From Vulcanimicrobiota bacterium (GTDB lineage: Bacteria > Vulcanimicrobiota > Vulcanimicrobiia > Vulcanimicrobiales > Vulcanimicrobiaceae): DNA of 10,570 bases. The notes below the pieces were generated by a model. The model did not search any database. It was not told where the DNA came from and saw nothing but the letters and a program-made list of their open reading frames with translations. A program made the position numbers and the translations under genes. Positions 1-6,814 of the stretch are shown here, piece by piece. Within the stretch, counting starts at the first letter, position 1, and every line of letters begins with the position of its first letter. The DNA lies in NCBI GenBank assembly GCA_030043675.1, contig JASHXG010000290.1, forward strand, positions 1-10,570. The letters are read 5' to 3'.

Positions 1-189
1 GAAATCAAATCCGCAGCCCATGCGTTCAAATCGTCGTCGCGAACGATTGGGGCCATGGCACTCGGTGACCTGCTTGAAGAGATGGAGATCGAGGCCATAA
101 GAGGAGACGTCACAAAGGCGCAAAGTCTCCGTTCGAATGTCGAACGTGAGGCCGAGAGCGTGCTCCGCTATCTCGACCGGATGCTTTAG
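1..189 (+). CDS. HPt (histidine phosphotransfer) domain protein, C-terminal part
   Basis: Frame 1 is open from the window edge to a TAG at 187-189, giving 62 residues. The segment AHAFKSSSRTIGA near its start matches the HPt phosphorylation-site pattern (A-H-x-L/F-K-G/S-S-x-x-x-G-A), with the candidate phospho-accepting histidine encoded at 19-21. It is followed by the amphipathic helices LGDLLEEMEIEA and EAESVLRYLDRML expected of a four-helix HPt bundle. HPt modules relay phosphate between a hybrid sensor kinase and a response regulator in the cytoplasm. The N-terminus lies outside the window, so it could be a free HPt protein or the tail of a larger kinase or receiver protein. The family call is from motif recognition; the partner is unknown. 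Confidence 0.78.
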   Translation, partial: EIKSAAHAFKSSSRTIGAMALGDLLEEMEIEAIRGDVTKAQSLRSNVEREAESVLRYLDRML

Positions 190-206
190 CGTGCGCCCCC
201 TCTAGA

Positions 207-223
207 GGCTGTGGACTGCAGCC
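207..223. terminator. Weak hairpin between convergent genes
   Basis: GGCTG (207-211) and CAGCC (219-223) form a 5-bp GC-rich stem with a 7-base loop. It lies in the 37-base gap between the HPt stop and the rhodanese stop, just after a 10-bp palindrome CCTCTAGAGG at 199-208. No T-run follows on either strand, so a terminator role is only suggested by position. Confidence 0.25.
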
Positions 224-226
224 GCC

Positions 227-568
227 TTAGTTAGCCTTATCGACGGCGCCGCCGCTTTTCACCCAGTCGCGGAACCCGCCAAGATTGAAAACCTTCCGGT
301 AACCGAGCGATTTCAGAGTGCGCCCGCCGAGTTCCGAACGCTCGCCGACGGCGCAATACAACAAGAGGGCCTTCCCCCGATCGAACTCGTGCGAGGGCAA
401 CAAACCGAGCGGGATGTGTAAGGCCCCCGCTACCTTACCCGTCCGCGCCACTTCATGCGCTTCGCGAACATCGATGACGATCGCGTCTCCTCGACCGATC
501 AGCGTCTTCGCCTCTTCCGGCGAAATCGGCGGCACCACGTCATCGAACGTGGCCTCATCATTCGACAT
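227..568 (-). CDS. Single-domain rhodanese-like sulfurtransferase
   Basis: The 113-residue protein is one rhodanese domain: a PISPEEAKTLI entry helix (about 14-24), the AIVIDVREAHEV strand and CH2A-like motif (29-40), GALHIPLG (48-55), then LLLYCAVGERS (68-78) and the C-terminal NLGGFRDWVKSGG (95-107). The catalytic cysteine is C72 in the loop CAVGERS, close to the common CxxGxRS form, so it is probably active. Such proteins carry a persulfide on this cysteine and pass sulfane sulfur to thiols or cyanide in the cytoplasm; no signal peptide is seen. It begins 7 bases after the stop of the lipoprotein gene at 576-1598 on the same strand, so the two are probably co-transcribed. The Shine-Dalgarno is weak. 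The physiological acceptor is unknown. Confidence 0.93.
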   Translation of the reverse strand: MSNDEATFDDVVPPISPEEAKTLIGRGDAIVIDVREAHEVARTGKVAGALHIPLGLLPSHEFDRGKALLLYCAVGERSELGGRTLKSLGYRKVFNLGGFRDWVKSGGAVDKAN

Positions 569-575
569 CGAGCGA

Positions 576-1598
576 CTAAAACTCGTACGGCGCGGTAGCG
601 ACTCCGGATGGATTTTCGAAGCCGTTCGCGATCACGTACTTAAACTTCGTCGACGGGTATGCGAATCGGTCGACCTGGTTAGCCTCCTGGTATTCACCGA
701 CGAAGAGCGCTCTGCTCCCAAAGTTGAGGGCGAAATTGAACGGCTCTCCCCCGCCGGGCATGGAGATCGTCTGAGACGGCTCCGTTTTCCCGGGTGGAAA
801 GATCAGGATTTCCGATGGATCCAGTTGCTGGGCCACCAGAATGTCGCCGGCTGCATCAACCTGGATGCCGCCCCCACTGCTAAAGACCAGGTTGAGGTCG
901 GTGCCGGTTTTTGCTCGAGGCTTGTATTCGTTGACCGCGCTGCCGCCGTTGACGTCGTACATCACGTAGAGATTTTGCTTAGAGTCGAGCGCCACCGAAA
1001 GGGGAGCGCCTCCGCCAAAATCAGAGAGGCGATATTCCTTTGAAACTTTGCCTTTGGGATAGACGGCTACCCAACCATTGCTGTCACCGTTGAAGTTCGC
1101 GATGTAGATCGTTCCGTCTTTTGCGACGGCGGTGTCGGTTGGCGAAGAGAGATCCGTCGTGTAGCTCTTGGTGGGCGACGTTGCGTCGGGTGCATAGACC
1201 TGCACGGTCCACTTCCCGCTGATTTCACCCTCGTCGGCTACGTACAGATTGCCTTTTCGATCGGTCGTGAGACCCCCCGGTCCCAAGATCCCATTCGTAA
1301 TCGTTGCGATTGGCTGTTGATCCTTGCCACGTTGGTAAAAAACGTCGATCGCGCCCGCGCCGAGGTTAGACACGTAGACCAGCCGCGAGTCTCGCTTCAC
1401 GGCGTACGAGGCACTTCCGTGCGCGAGCCTGGCGCGAGGAAGAACGGAGAGGCGCTTCGAGCTATAGGCGCCCAGCGGATACGTATGGACGTTTAAAGAC
1501 TCTGCGATCGGCTGTTGCGCGGAAGGGCCGCCCACGGCACAGCCTGCGAGAAGCGCCGCCGCTGTCCCGGCGGCTAGAGGATTTAATCGCTTGCGCAT
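576..1598 (-). CDS. Secreted beta-propeller (NHL/SMP-30-like) lipoprotein
   Basis: This is a 340-residue predicted lipoprotein. The N-terminus MRKRLNPLAAGTAAALLAGC is a short lipoprotein signal with lipobox LAGC, lipidated cysteine C20. The mature part has repeats of about 40-45 residues of the type 'GL-x-x-D-x-x-G-N-L-Y-V-A': GPGGLTTDRKGNLYVAD (106-122), SPTDTAVAKDGTIYIANFN (152-170), LSVALDSKQNLYVMYD (200-215), GGIQVDAAGDILVAQQ (243-258) and a last NPSGVAT turn (329-335). This is the signature of an NHL- or SMP-30-like beta-propeller. Similar lipoproteins are often multicopy in Eremiobacterota and Acidobacteria genomes, usually annotated hypothetical; that is recollection, not a search. It should sit outside the cytoplasmic membrane. 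No catalytic residues can be named, and scaffold or binding roles fit as well as an enzyme. It is followed closely by the rhodanese gene, and an AAGAAA-rich stretch precedes the ATG. Confidence 0.85.
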   Translation of the reverse strand: MRKRLNPLAAGTAAALLAGCAVGGPSAQQPIAESLNVHTYPLGAYSSKRLSVLPRARLAHGSASYAVKRDSRLVYVSNLGAGAIDVFYQRGKDQQPIATITNGILGPGGLTTDRKGNLYVADEGEISGKWTVQVYAPDATSPTKSYTTDLSSPTDTAVAKDGTIYIANFNGDSNGWVAVYPKGKVSKEYRLSDFGGGAPLSVALDSKQNLYVMYDVNGGSAVNEYKPRAKTGTDLNLVFSSGGGIQVDAAGDILVAQQLDPSEILIFPPGKTEPSQTISMPGGGEPFNFALNFGSRALFVGEYQEANQVDRFAYPSTKFKYVIANGFENPSGVATAPYEF

Positions 1599-1702
1599 TC
1601 GGTTTTTCTTCGCAACGTCTCTGGTTCGACCTGTCCGGCGATCGCGTCTGAAGACGGTCGCTGCTGCAAGGCTTCACGCGCAGACGAGAGGAACGTGAGC
1701 TC
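1599..1702. promoter_or_regulatory. Divergent intergenic region between lipoprotein and zinc-finger genes
   Basis: These 104 bases separate two divergent start codons and must hold the promoters for both directions, unless transcription enters from elsewhere. I see no convincing -35/-10 pair. A short inverted repeat CGTCT-GA-AGACG at 1645-1656 could be an operator half-site pair. An AGAGGAA at 1687-1693 serves as the probable ribosome binding site of the plus-strand gene. Confidence 0.4.
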
Positions 1703-2053
1703 ATGACTCACGATTTGTCGGGAATCGATGCCGAAAAGCCGCCGTCGGGTACCGGTTGCGTCGAGTGCCTGGCCGAAAATGGCTGGTGGTTGCATCTTCG
1801 CCGGTGCGCACAGTGCGGCCATATCGGCTGTTGCGACAGCTCGCCGCATCAGCACGCCTCGGCGCATTCTCGCGAAACCGGCCACCCGATTATCGCGAGT
1901 TTCGAACCGGGCGAAGGCTGGTTCTACGATTATGCGACCGGGGAGTTTCTAGACGGTCCGCAACTGGCCAAACCGCGGTGGCATCCGGAGGATCAACCCG
2001 TTCCGGGACCGCAAGGTCGCGTCCCTAAAGACTGGCAGTCCCAATTGCACTAG
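1703..2053 (+). CDS. UBP-type zinc finger protein
   Basis: The 116-residue protein is almost entirely a ZnF-UBP domain. Zinc ligands are in the expected order: C19 and C22 (GCVEC), C35 and C38 (CAQC), C43/C44 (GCC), H49, H51, H55 and H61 (HASAHSRETGH). The aromatic/Gly stretch GEGWFYDYATGEF (70-82) is also typical of bacterial members. In eukaryotes this domain binds the C-terminus of ubiquitin; bacterial stand-alone versions are common but functionally undefined, so a binding or redox role is open. The ATG is preceded by AGAGGAA about 9 bases upstream, which supports this start. It is cytoplasmic, with no signal peptide. It is followed by a small Cys/His-rich ORF and a DsbA-like gene on the same strand. 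Confidence 0.93.
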   Translation: MTHDLSGIDAEKPPSGTGCVECLAENGWWLHLRRCAQCGHIGCCDSSPHQHASAHSRETGHPIIASFEPGEGWFYDYATGEFLDGPQLAKPRWHPEDQPVPGPQGRVPKDWQSQLH

Positions 2054-2180
2054 CCATCACTCAAACCAGGAGACCGCTCGGAAGCGTATGACGATCTCCA
2101 GACGAGTCACGCGGAAAGCGTCAGGCGATGAAGAACTTGGAACGCCGGGTAAAGCAAGCCGTGACCGCACGAGGTGAACG

Positions 2181-2357
2181 ATGGAAACCCACGAGCATAA
2201 GGGCCCGCAGTGTAAGCCGTCGGACGCGAACACAATATGTCAGGAACAAGCCTGTCTGCGCGACCATCATGTCTCTTCGCATATGGAAGTTAAGTGCACG
2301 CCGGTAGAAGGGCAGAGCGATCTGTTCAACTGCGTGCATTCTGATAGCCACTCGTAA
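2181..2357 (+). CDS. Small Cys/His-rich protein (58 aa), unknown function
   Basis: This is an ATG ORF of 58 codons ending in TAA, starting METHEHKGPQCKPSD and ending FNCVHSDSHS. It holds five cysteines (C11, C20, C25, C39, C51) and seven histidines (H4, H6, H29, H30, H34, H53, H57), so metal or thiol chemistry is plausible. A strong Shine-Dalgarno GAGGTG (2171-2176) lies 4 bases before the ATG, one of the best ribosome binding sites in the window. Third codon positions are mostly G/C, as in the neighbours. It lies between the UBP zinc-finger gene and the DsbA-like gene, both on the same strand, with about 24 bases to the next GTG. I do not recognise the family. A competing Arg-rich frame at 2128-2307 has no good ribosome binding site and was set aside. 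Confidence 0.5.
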   Translation: METHEHKGPQCKPSDANTICQEQACLRDHHVSSHMEVKCTPVEGQSDLFNCVHSDSHS

Positions 2358-2381
2358 GTACCGCCGGCGCGAGCGTGAGGA

Positions 2382-2918
2382 GTGACTCAGCCGGCATCGA
2401 CCGGGGACCGGCAGATGCCTGACTACGTGCGCGGAAACCCCAACGGGCGCCTGACGCTCGTCGAGTATGCGGATTTCGAGTGTCCGTACTGTGGGATGGC
2501 GTTCCCGTATGTGAAGCGAGCCGCAGAGCGCTTCAAGAACGATTTAGCGGAGATCTTCCGGCCGTTTCCCCTGACGCAAATCCACCCACACGCATTGCAT
2601 GCGGCGCAAGCTGCTGAAGCTGCCGGACTGCAAGGCAAGTTCTGGGAGATGCATGACCTCCTGTTCGAGCATCAGCGGCAGCTGGAGGACTCAGATCTCC
2701 TCGACTACGCGCGCAACACAGGGCTCGACGTCGACCGCTTCGAACGTGACTTCCCCAGCCCGGCCGTTATCGATGCGATTCAGCGCAGCCTTCGACAGGG
2801 CGCCGATCAAGGTGTAGAAGGCACGCCGACGTTCTTTCTCAACGGCGAACAGCTCAGCATCGGTCGCTTCGCCGACATCGAGGAGATCATCGCGAAGGCT
2901 CTGGCCGCGCCGGCCTAA
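2382..2918 (+). CDS. DsbA-family thioredoxin-fold oxidoreductase
   Basis: The protein has 178 residues from GTG 2382. The thioredoxin-fold strand TLVEYADFECPYCG (25-38) carries the redox-active CPYC, with C34 and C37. An inserted helical domain follows (FPLTQIHPHALHAAQAAEAA, 62-81; KFWEMHDLLFE, 86-96). The cis-proline loop is GVEGTPTFFLNGEQL (144-158), with P149. This is the usual layout of DsbA-like 'thioredoxin_4' proteins. No signal peptide or membrane anchor is present, so it should be cytoplasmic, unlike classical periplasmic DsbA. Start choice is uncertain: the GTG has AGGA immediately next to it, while ATG 2415 (residue 12) has GGGGA 7 bases upstream and leaves the domain intact at 167 residues. 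The preceding genes encode Cys-rich zinc or small proteins, which suggests a thiol/redox setting. Confidence 0.92.
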   Translation: MTQPASTGDRQMPDYVRGNPNGRLTLVEYADFECPYCGMAFPYVKRAAERFKNDLAEIFRPFPLTQIHPHALHAAQAAEAAGLQGKFWEMHDLLFEHQRQLEDSDLLDYARNTGLDVDRFERDFPSPAVIDAIQRSLRQGADQGVEGTPTFFLNGEQLSIGRFADIEEIIAKALAAPA

Positions 2919-2926
2919 AGCCAGAG
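2899..2926 (+). terminator. Hairpin over the DsbA-like stop codon
   Basis: CTCTGGC (2899-2905) and GCCAGAG (2920-2926) are perfect complements around a 14-base loop that contains the TAA stop. An alternative inner stem, GGCC (2903-2906) with GGCC (2912-2915), competes with it. No T-run follows. It may attenuate read-through into the next gene, but a terminator role is unproven. Confidence 0.3.
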
Positions 2927-2995
2927 GTGGTCGAAGCGCGTTCGTCGTAAAAGTGCAACCTGCTGCGGGAGTGTCCGTTGGAGGGTTGTTTAATC

Positions 2996-4069
2996 ATGAA
3001 TTTTTCACGACTAGCTGCGATCGCACTCTTGTCCGTTGCGCTCTCGGCGTGTTCGAGTTCGGCGCTGTTTCCATCCGGCGGAACCGCCTCTGCCAGCAAA
3101 TTAGCCGGCTCACTGGATTCCTGGCATAGTGCACTGCAAAAGCGATTGACGGGTGCAGGGTGCTTCAAGGCAACGTACCCGTCGACCGAATGGACGCGCG
3201 TCGCTTGCGGAACCCCGCCGCGTCTTTGGTATCCGGTTCCGCCCTCGCGCCGCCCGGGGATCCGACCGGCCAACGTCGGTGACGGGCTCGACTTTACGGC
3301 GGACACGAACCCTAATCTCATCTCCATGGCTATCGGCACGTTTCCGAAGGTCAGGGGGGTGAAAACCGTGCAAACCGAAGACGGTAGCGAAAATGGTTTA
3401 AACAGCTACACACTGCAGCTGAACTCGTACTTCTTTCCGACTGCCGCGTGTGGCAGCCTTTCCAATTGCGACGGCTGGGAACAGTTCGTCTTCGAGAATC
3501 CCCCGAGCGGCACCGCATACCTCTTCATTCAGGATTGGCTCGTTGCCACTTCAGAACCCGGCTTCTCTAGCTGTCCCCCGGGAGCAGGTTGGCAGCTCGT
3601 CGGCAATATCGGATGCGTCCAAAATAGCCCGGAAGCCGTTTACATTCCGAACGTCTCGATTACGGATCTCGGCAAACTCACCGAAACCGGACAGGCGGCT
3701 TTGAGCGGCGACAGCATCTACCTTTCGGTAGGCACGACGGAGTACAAGTATCTGGACATTCAGAGCGACGGAATCGTGGATCTCGCTTCGCATTGGATGG
3801 GTGCCGAGTTCAACGTTATCGGCAACGCCGGCGGCGGTATCGCCGTCTTCAACTCGGGGTCGAGGATCACCGTGAACCTGCAGACGGACACCAGCCTGAA
3901 GAAGAAACCGACGTGCCCGGCCGATAGCGGAACGACTGGTGAATCGAACAACCTCTACTTCACACACGCGCCCAAAAAGGAGGGGAGGTTACAGTATCCA
4001 TCCATCGAGTTCACCATGATCAGCAAGAGCGGCGGCACAGCATCGTGCAACACGCGTAGAGGCACCTAG
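2996..4069 (+). CDS. Secreted cysteine-rich predicted lipoprotein, unknown function
   Basis: I start this gene at ATG 2996: GGAGGG at 2980-2985 lies 10 bases upstream, and the protein then begins with a clean lipoprotein signal MNFSRLAAIALLSVALSAC (lipobox LSAC, C19). A longer TTG start at 2978 would add six residues and overlap the ribosome binding site. The 357-residue product has eight more cysteines (C56, C71, C152, C158, C193, C207, C307, C351), enough for four disulfides outside the membrane. Recognisable blocks are GCFKATYPSTEWTRVAC (55-71), NSYTLQLNSYFF (136-147), WEQFVFENP (161-169) and WMGAEFNVIGNAGGG (267-281). I have seen this block pattern in secreted bacterial proteins annotated hypothetical, but know no function. 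A beta-rich fold is likely. It is convergent with the DUF2891 gene, the two stops sharing CTAG. Confidence 0.85.
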   Translation: MNFSRLAAIALLSVALSACSSSALFPSGGTASASKLAGSLDSWHSALQKRLTGAGCFKATYPSTEWTRVACGTPPRLWYPVPPSRRPGIRPANVGDGLDFTADTNPNLISMAIGTFPKVRGVKTVQTEDGSENGLNSYTLQLNSYFFPTAACGSLSNCDGWEQFVFENPPSGTAYLFIQDWLVATSEPGFSSCPPGAGWQLVGNIGCVQNSPEAVYIPNVSITDLGKLTETGQAALSGDSIYLSVGTTEYKYLDIQSDGIVDLASHWMGAEFNVIGNAGGGIAVFNSGSRITVNLQTDTSLKKKPTCPADSGTTGESNNLYFTHAPKKEGRLQYPSIEFTMISKSGGTASCNTRRGT

Positions 4070-5073
4070 TCGAGATCCGCCATCGCCGCTTCCGAGGCGT
4101 CGATCGCCGTAGCCGCCCTCCAAGCAAAGGTCGGTAACCAATGCAACTCGCTGTAATGGCCGGTAACCGCGCGATCGACGCTCGCATCGTAAAGCCGTCG
4201 AGCGTATTCGAGCAGCGTCGAATCGCGTAACGACCGCGCGATTGCTGCCAAAGCAGCGGCGCGCGACAAATTGAGACCGTGGAGATGCACGATCTGCCCG
4301 TCCGCTACCTTCGGGACATTCGCAACCGAAAGCAACGGCGATTGCGGCGAAAGCTCCGGTATGAAGCCGTGCCACCACGCTGCAAACTTCTCGCGAGCGA
4401 GTATGCGGCGCATGAGATCGGCTTCGGCGAGCGCCGGCGAAAGAAAGTCGTTGCCGCTGCGTTCAAAGGCCGCCGGCCATTCGCGATCGGCGCCGAACCA
4501 CGCTTGCGCACGCTGCTCGATCGCGCGCTTCAGCGTATCAAGCTTCAGCGCATCGCACGCGTCATGCATCAACCCCATTGCAAACGCGGTGTTGGAGTGA
4601 ACGCCGTGGCGTACGGGAAACGGCAGAACGTCGAGCCAGCGCAGCGCGGCGTCGCCGATCGCGGTGCCCATCTGCCACAGTGCCGCGGCGCCGGAGCAGA
4701 CCGCTTTCACTGCACAGGTTTGCGCCGACGCTGCCAAGAGCAGCGCCCACGCCCAGCCGTAGGGCCGTTCGTACGCTTCGCGCCGACGCAGATACTTCGT
4801 TTCGGCAGCGACGTTCGCCGCGCTGAGATTTCGTGCGAGCGCATTCGCGAGGTCCGCCTCCCCGCGTCCGGCCAGCTGCAGGGCAGTCCAATGCGAATGC
4901 ACGCTCGAATGCCAATCGAAAGAGTTCGCGAAAGCGGGATGCGCGACAAATGGATCGTGCGGCGGGTCGCCGTTTTCGAAAACGTGCGAGTCATGATACG
5001 GCCAAGGCGTCGTGAGGTTTGCAAGCAGCACGGGCGCGATGCGCGGCGCCAGCCCGTCGGCCAGACGGGTCAT
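4066..5073 (-). CDS. DUF2891 family protein
   Basis: The 335-residue protein has the full set of DUF2891 motifs: HPAFANSFDWHSSVHSHW (45-62), YERPYGWAW (101-109), VRHGVHSNTAF (154-164), SGNDFLSPALAEADLMRR (206-223), VHLHGLNLSRA (262-272) and HYSELHWLPTFA (306-317). The family has no assigned reaction that I know. The conserved His, Asp and Trp in an alpha-helical, probably alpha/alpha-barrel protein resemble sugar- or amide-processing enzymes, but this is inference. No signal peptide is seen. Its ATG overlaps the TGA of the upstream DUF979 gene (ATGA), so it is translated as the last gene of the DUF969-DUF979-DUF2891 operon and likely acts on what those membrane proteins carry. Its stop overlaps that of the convergent lipoprotein gene. 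Confidence 0.95.
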   Translation of the reverse strand: MTRLADGLAPRIAPVLLANLTTPWPYHDSHVFENGDPPHDPFVAHPAFANSFDWHSSVHSHWTALQLAGRGEADLANALARNLSAANVAAETKYLRRREAYERPYGWAWALLLAASAQTCAVKAVCSGAAALWQMGTAIGDAALRWLDVLPFPVRHGVHSNTAFAMGLMHDACDALKLDTLKRAIEQRAQAWFGADREWPAAFERSGNDFLSPALAEADLMRRILAREKFAAWWHGFIPELSPQSPLLSVANVPKVADGQIVHLHGLNLSRAAALAAIARSLRDSTLLEYARRLYDASVDRAVTGHYSELHWLPTFAWRAATAIDASEAAMADLD

Positions 5074-6035
5074 CGGAACGGGAACACCAACATAAAAACG
5101 ATGTTGACGCCTAGGAGCACGACTGCGGTTGGTATCTGGACTTTGATTTGCGCGTACTTATCCCGCATCTCCAGCAGTGCCGGCGGCACGAGATTGAAGT
5201 TCGCCGCCATCGGCGTGCAGAGCGTCCCGCAAAAACCCGAGAGCATCGCGATCGCAAAGAGCGGCGCCGGATGTGCACCCATGTGCTCGACGAGCAGCGG
5301 CCAACCAATCGCTGCGGTCATGATCGGAAAGGCCGCGAAGGCGTTGCCCATGACGATCGTGAAGCCGGCCATTCCGAGCGCATAGACGATCACCGCAAAG
5401 AGTCGTGAATGCTCCGGAACGAGATGTTGGGCGATCGCGCCGACCTGCGTGCCGACGCCGGCCTTCGTAAAGAGCAATCCCAGGGTGGCGAGCATCTGTG
5501 GGAGTAACGCCGCCCACCCGATCGACTCGAGCAGACGCCGCCCTTCGGTCAGCGCGACCGTCGCGGGCTTCGGGCGCAGGAGCGCAAACGCAACGCCGAG
5601 CGCAACGATCGTCGCGATCCCGAGGCCGACGAGAGTCTGCGATTGCTGCGCCAGCAAGGGACGTCCACCGATAACGAGGCGGCCGGCTCCCAGCGAGACC
5701 AGTACCGTCACCGCCGGAATCGTCAGCGCCGGAACGAACAGCGCATTCCCCGTGCGCGCGGCACTTGCGGCGCGTTGGGCCTCGCCCGTCGTGCGCACGT
5801 CGCCGGAACCGGTCAGGCCGAAGCCCGCGATGAGCGCCATGCCGATCACCGCCACGCCCAGTAGCCACGCCGGCAGCCGGGGAACGAAGCTGCCGTAGCA
5901 AAGCGATGCGCCAAGCAAACACCAGAAAGCAGCGTTCGTCCAACGCTTCCGATGCGCGGGATCGAGCGCAATCTCAACGCCGACCATGAAGAAGAAGCCT
6001 CCAAGCAGCCAGTAGATCCATTCGGCGGTGATCAC
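5070..6035 (-). CDS. DUF979 family integral membrane protein (putative permease)
   Basis: The 321-residue protein is hydrophobic throughout with about nine membrane segments. DUF979 hallmarks are the N-terminal EWIYWLLGGFFFMVGV (5-20), LLPQMLATLGLLFTKAGVG (177-195), MGNAFAAFPIMTAAIG (229-244) and GFCGTLCTPMAANFN (267-281), followed by PPALLEMRDKYAQIK. The motif-rich re-entrant-looking Gly/Pro/Asn stretches are typical of secondary carriers. It always pairs with DUF969, as here. The start is GTG, overlapping the upstream DUF969 TGA as GTGA. In Firmicutes this pair commonly neighbours pyrrolidone carboxyl peptidase genes, which has led to ideas of 5-oxoproline or related amide uptake; no such peptidase lies in this window and the substrate is unproven. 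Confidence 0.95.
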   Translation of the reverse strand: MITAEWIYWLLGGFFFMVGVEIALDPAHRKRWTNAAFWCLLGASLCYGSFVPRLPAWLLGVAVIGMALIAGFGLTGSGDVRTTGEAQRAASAARTGNALFVPALTIPAVTVLVSLGAGRLVIGGRPLLAQQSQTLVGLGIATIVALGVAFALLRPKPATVALTEGRRLLESIGWAALLPQMLATLGLLFTKAGVGTQVGAIAQHLVPEHSRLFAVIVYALGMAGFTIVMGNAFAAFPIMTAAIGWPLLVEHMGAHPAPLFAIAMLSGFCGTLCTPMAANFNLVPPALLEMRDKYAQIKVQIPTAVVLLGVNIVFMLVFPFR

Positions 6036-6724
6036 TGCGGCTTCGTTTGAGCTTCAGCGCTTGCAATTGCGGCGAGACGACCGTCCAGACGCAGCAGCCG
6101 GAATCCGTGAATCACGAATGCGGCGATCGCCGTTGGAACCGCCCAGATCGCGACCTGAAGCGGATCGAGCTTGAGATGATAGCTGGCGTTGACGTAGCCG
6201 ACGATCAGCAAAACCGAACCGACCGCCACGAAGCAGTCCTCGCCAAAAAAGGCGCCTATCGTATCGGCTGCAGCGGCGTGCGCTTTAATCGTCTCGGTCA
6301 GTAGCTGCGAGGTTTGGCCGTACGAGCGCATCGCCGCGCCTTCGGCCATGGGATAGATCACGGGACGTACCATCTGCGCCGTCCCGCCGATGCTCGTGAG
6401 TCCCAGCGCCGCGGCGAGCTGACGAATGAAGAGATACAGCAACAGGAGACGCCCGGCCGTAAGCACCGCGGCGCGTGAGATCAGCATCTTCGCGCGCTGC
6501 TGCAAGCCATAGCGCTCCAAGAGCCCGATGACCGGCAGCACGATGAAGGCGATGCTTATCGACCGGCTTGCGGCAAACCCGGTGCCGAAAGCCTCGAGCA
6601 CGTGCAGCGGGCTCAAGCCGCCCAAAAGTGCGGAAGTGATCCCCGCGACGGTCACAACGAGCAATGGATTAAAGCGTAGGGCAAAGCCGATGACGACGAC
6701 GAGCACGCCGAGCAGAACGATCAC
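6032..6724 (-). CDS. DUF969 family integral membrane protein (putative permease subunit)
   Basis: The 230-residue hydrophobic protein has about six membrane segments. DUF969 signatures are VVIGFALRFNPLLVVTVAG (10-28), FGTGFAASRSISIAFIVLP (46-64) followed by IGLLERYGLQQRAK, then GGTAQMVRPVIYPMAEGAA (113-131) and AAADTIGAFFGEDCFVAVGS (151-170). It is the first gene of the minus-strand operon and presumably forms the carrier together with DUF979. The start is GTG and the preceding bases hold no clear Shine-Dalgarno; the N-terminal hydrophobic helix starts at residue 2, which fits the family and supports this start. The promoter must lie in the intergenic stretch 6725-6989, where I could not pick out a convincing -35/-10 pair. 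Confidence 0.95.
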   Translation of the reverse strand: MIVLLGVLVVVIGFALRFNPLLVVTVAGITSALLGGLSPLHVLEAFGTGFAASRSISIAFIVLPVIGLLERYGLQQRAKMLISRAAVLTAGRLLLLYLFIRQLAAALGLTSIGGTAQMVRPVIYPMAEGAAMRSYGQTSQLLTETIKAHAAAADTIGAFFGEDCFVAVGSVLLIVGYVNASYHLKLDPLQVAIWAVPTAIAAFVIHGFRLLRLDGRLAAIASAEAQTKPQ

Positions 6725-6814
6725 GGGCGTCTAGTACTGCGCCGTCGATAAAATCTCATGGCATGCCCAACCGCCGACGCCCAGCGCCTTAATCTTTATT
6801 CTACTCGCCTTAAG

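Noticed and set aside
318..1043. Long plus-strand open frame (241 codons)
   Set aside because: It is antisense to the rhodanese and the lipoprotein, both with clear domain motifs; its translation is Arg/Ser-rich without any motif.
1645..1656. CGTCT-GA-AGACG inverted repeat as a firm operator
   Set aside because: Five-base arms are common by chance in GC-rich DNA; noted only within the divergent region.
2128..2307. 59-codon frame beginning MKNLERRVKQAV
   Set aside because: Arg-rich, weak ribosome binding site, and overlaps the better supported Cys/His-rich small ORF.
4279..5385. Plus-strand open frame (368 codons) opposite DUF2891 and DUF979
   Set aside because: Crosses two genuine minus-strand genes and is Arg-rich without motifs.
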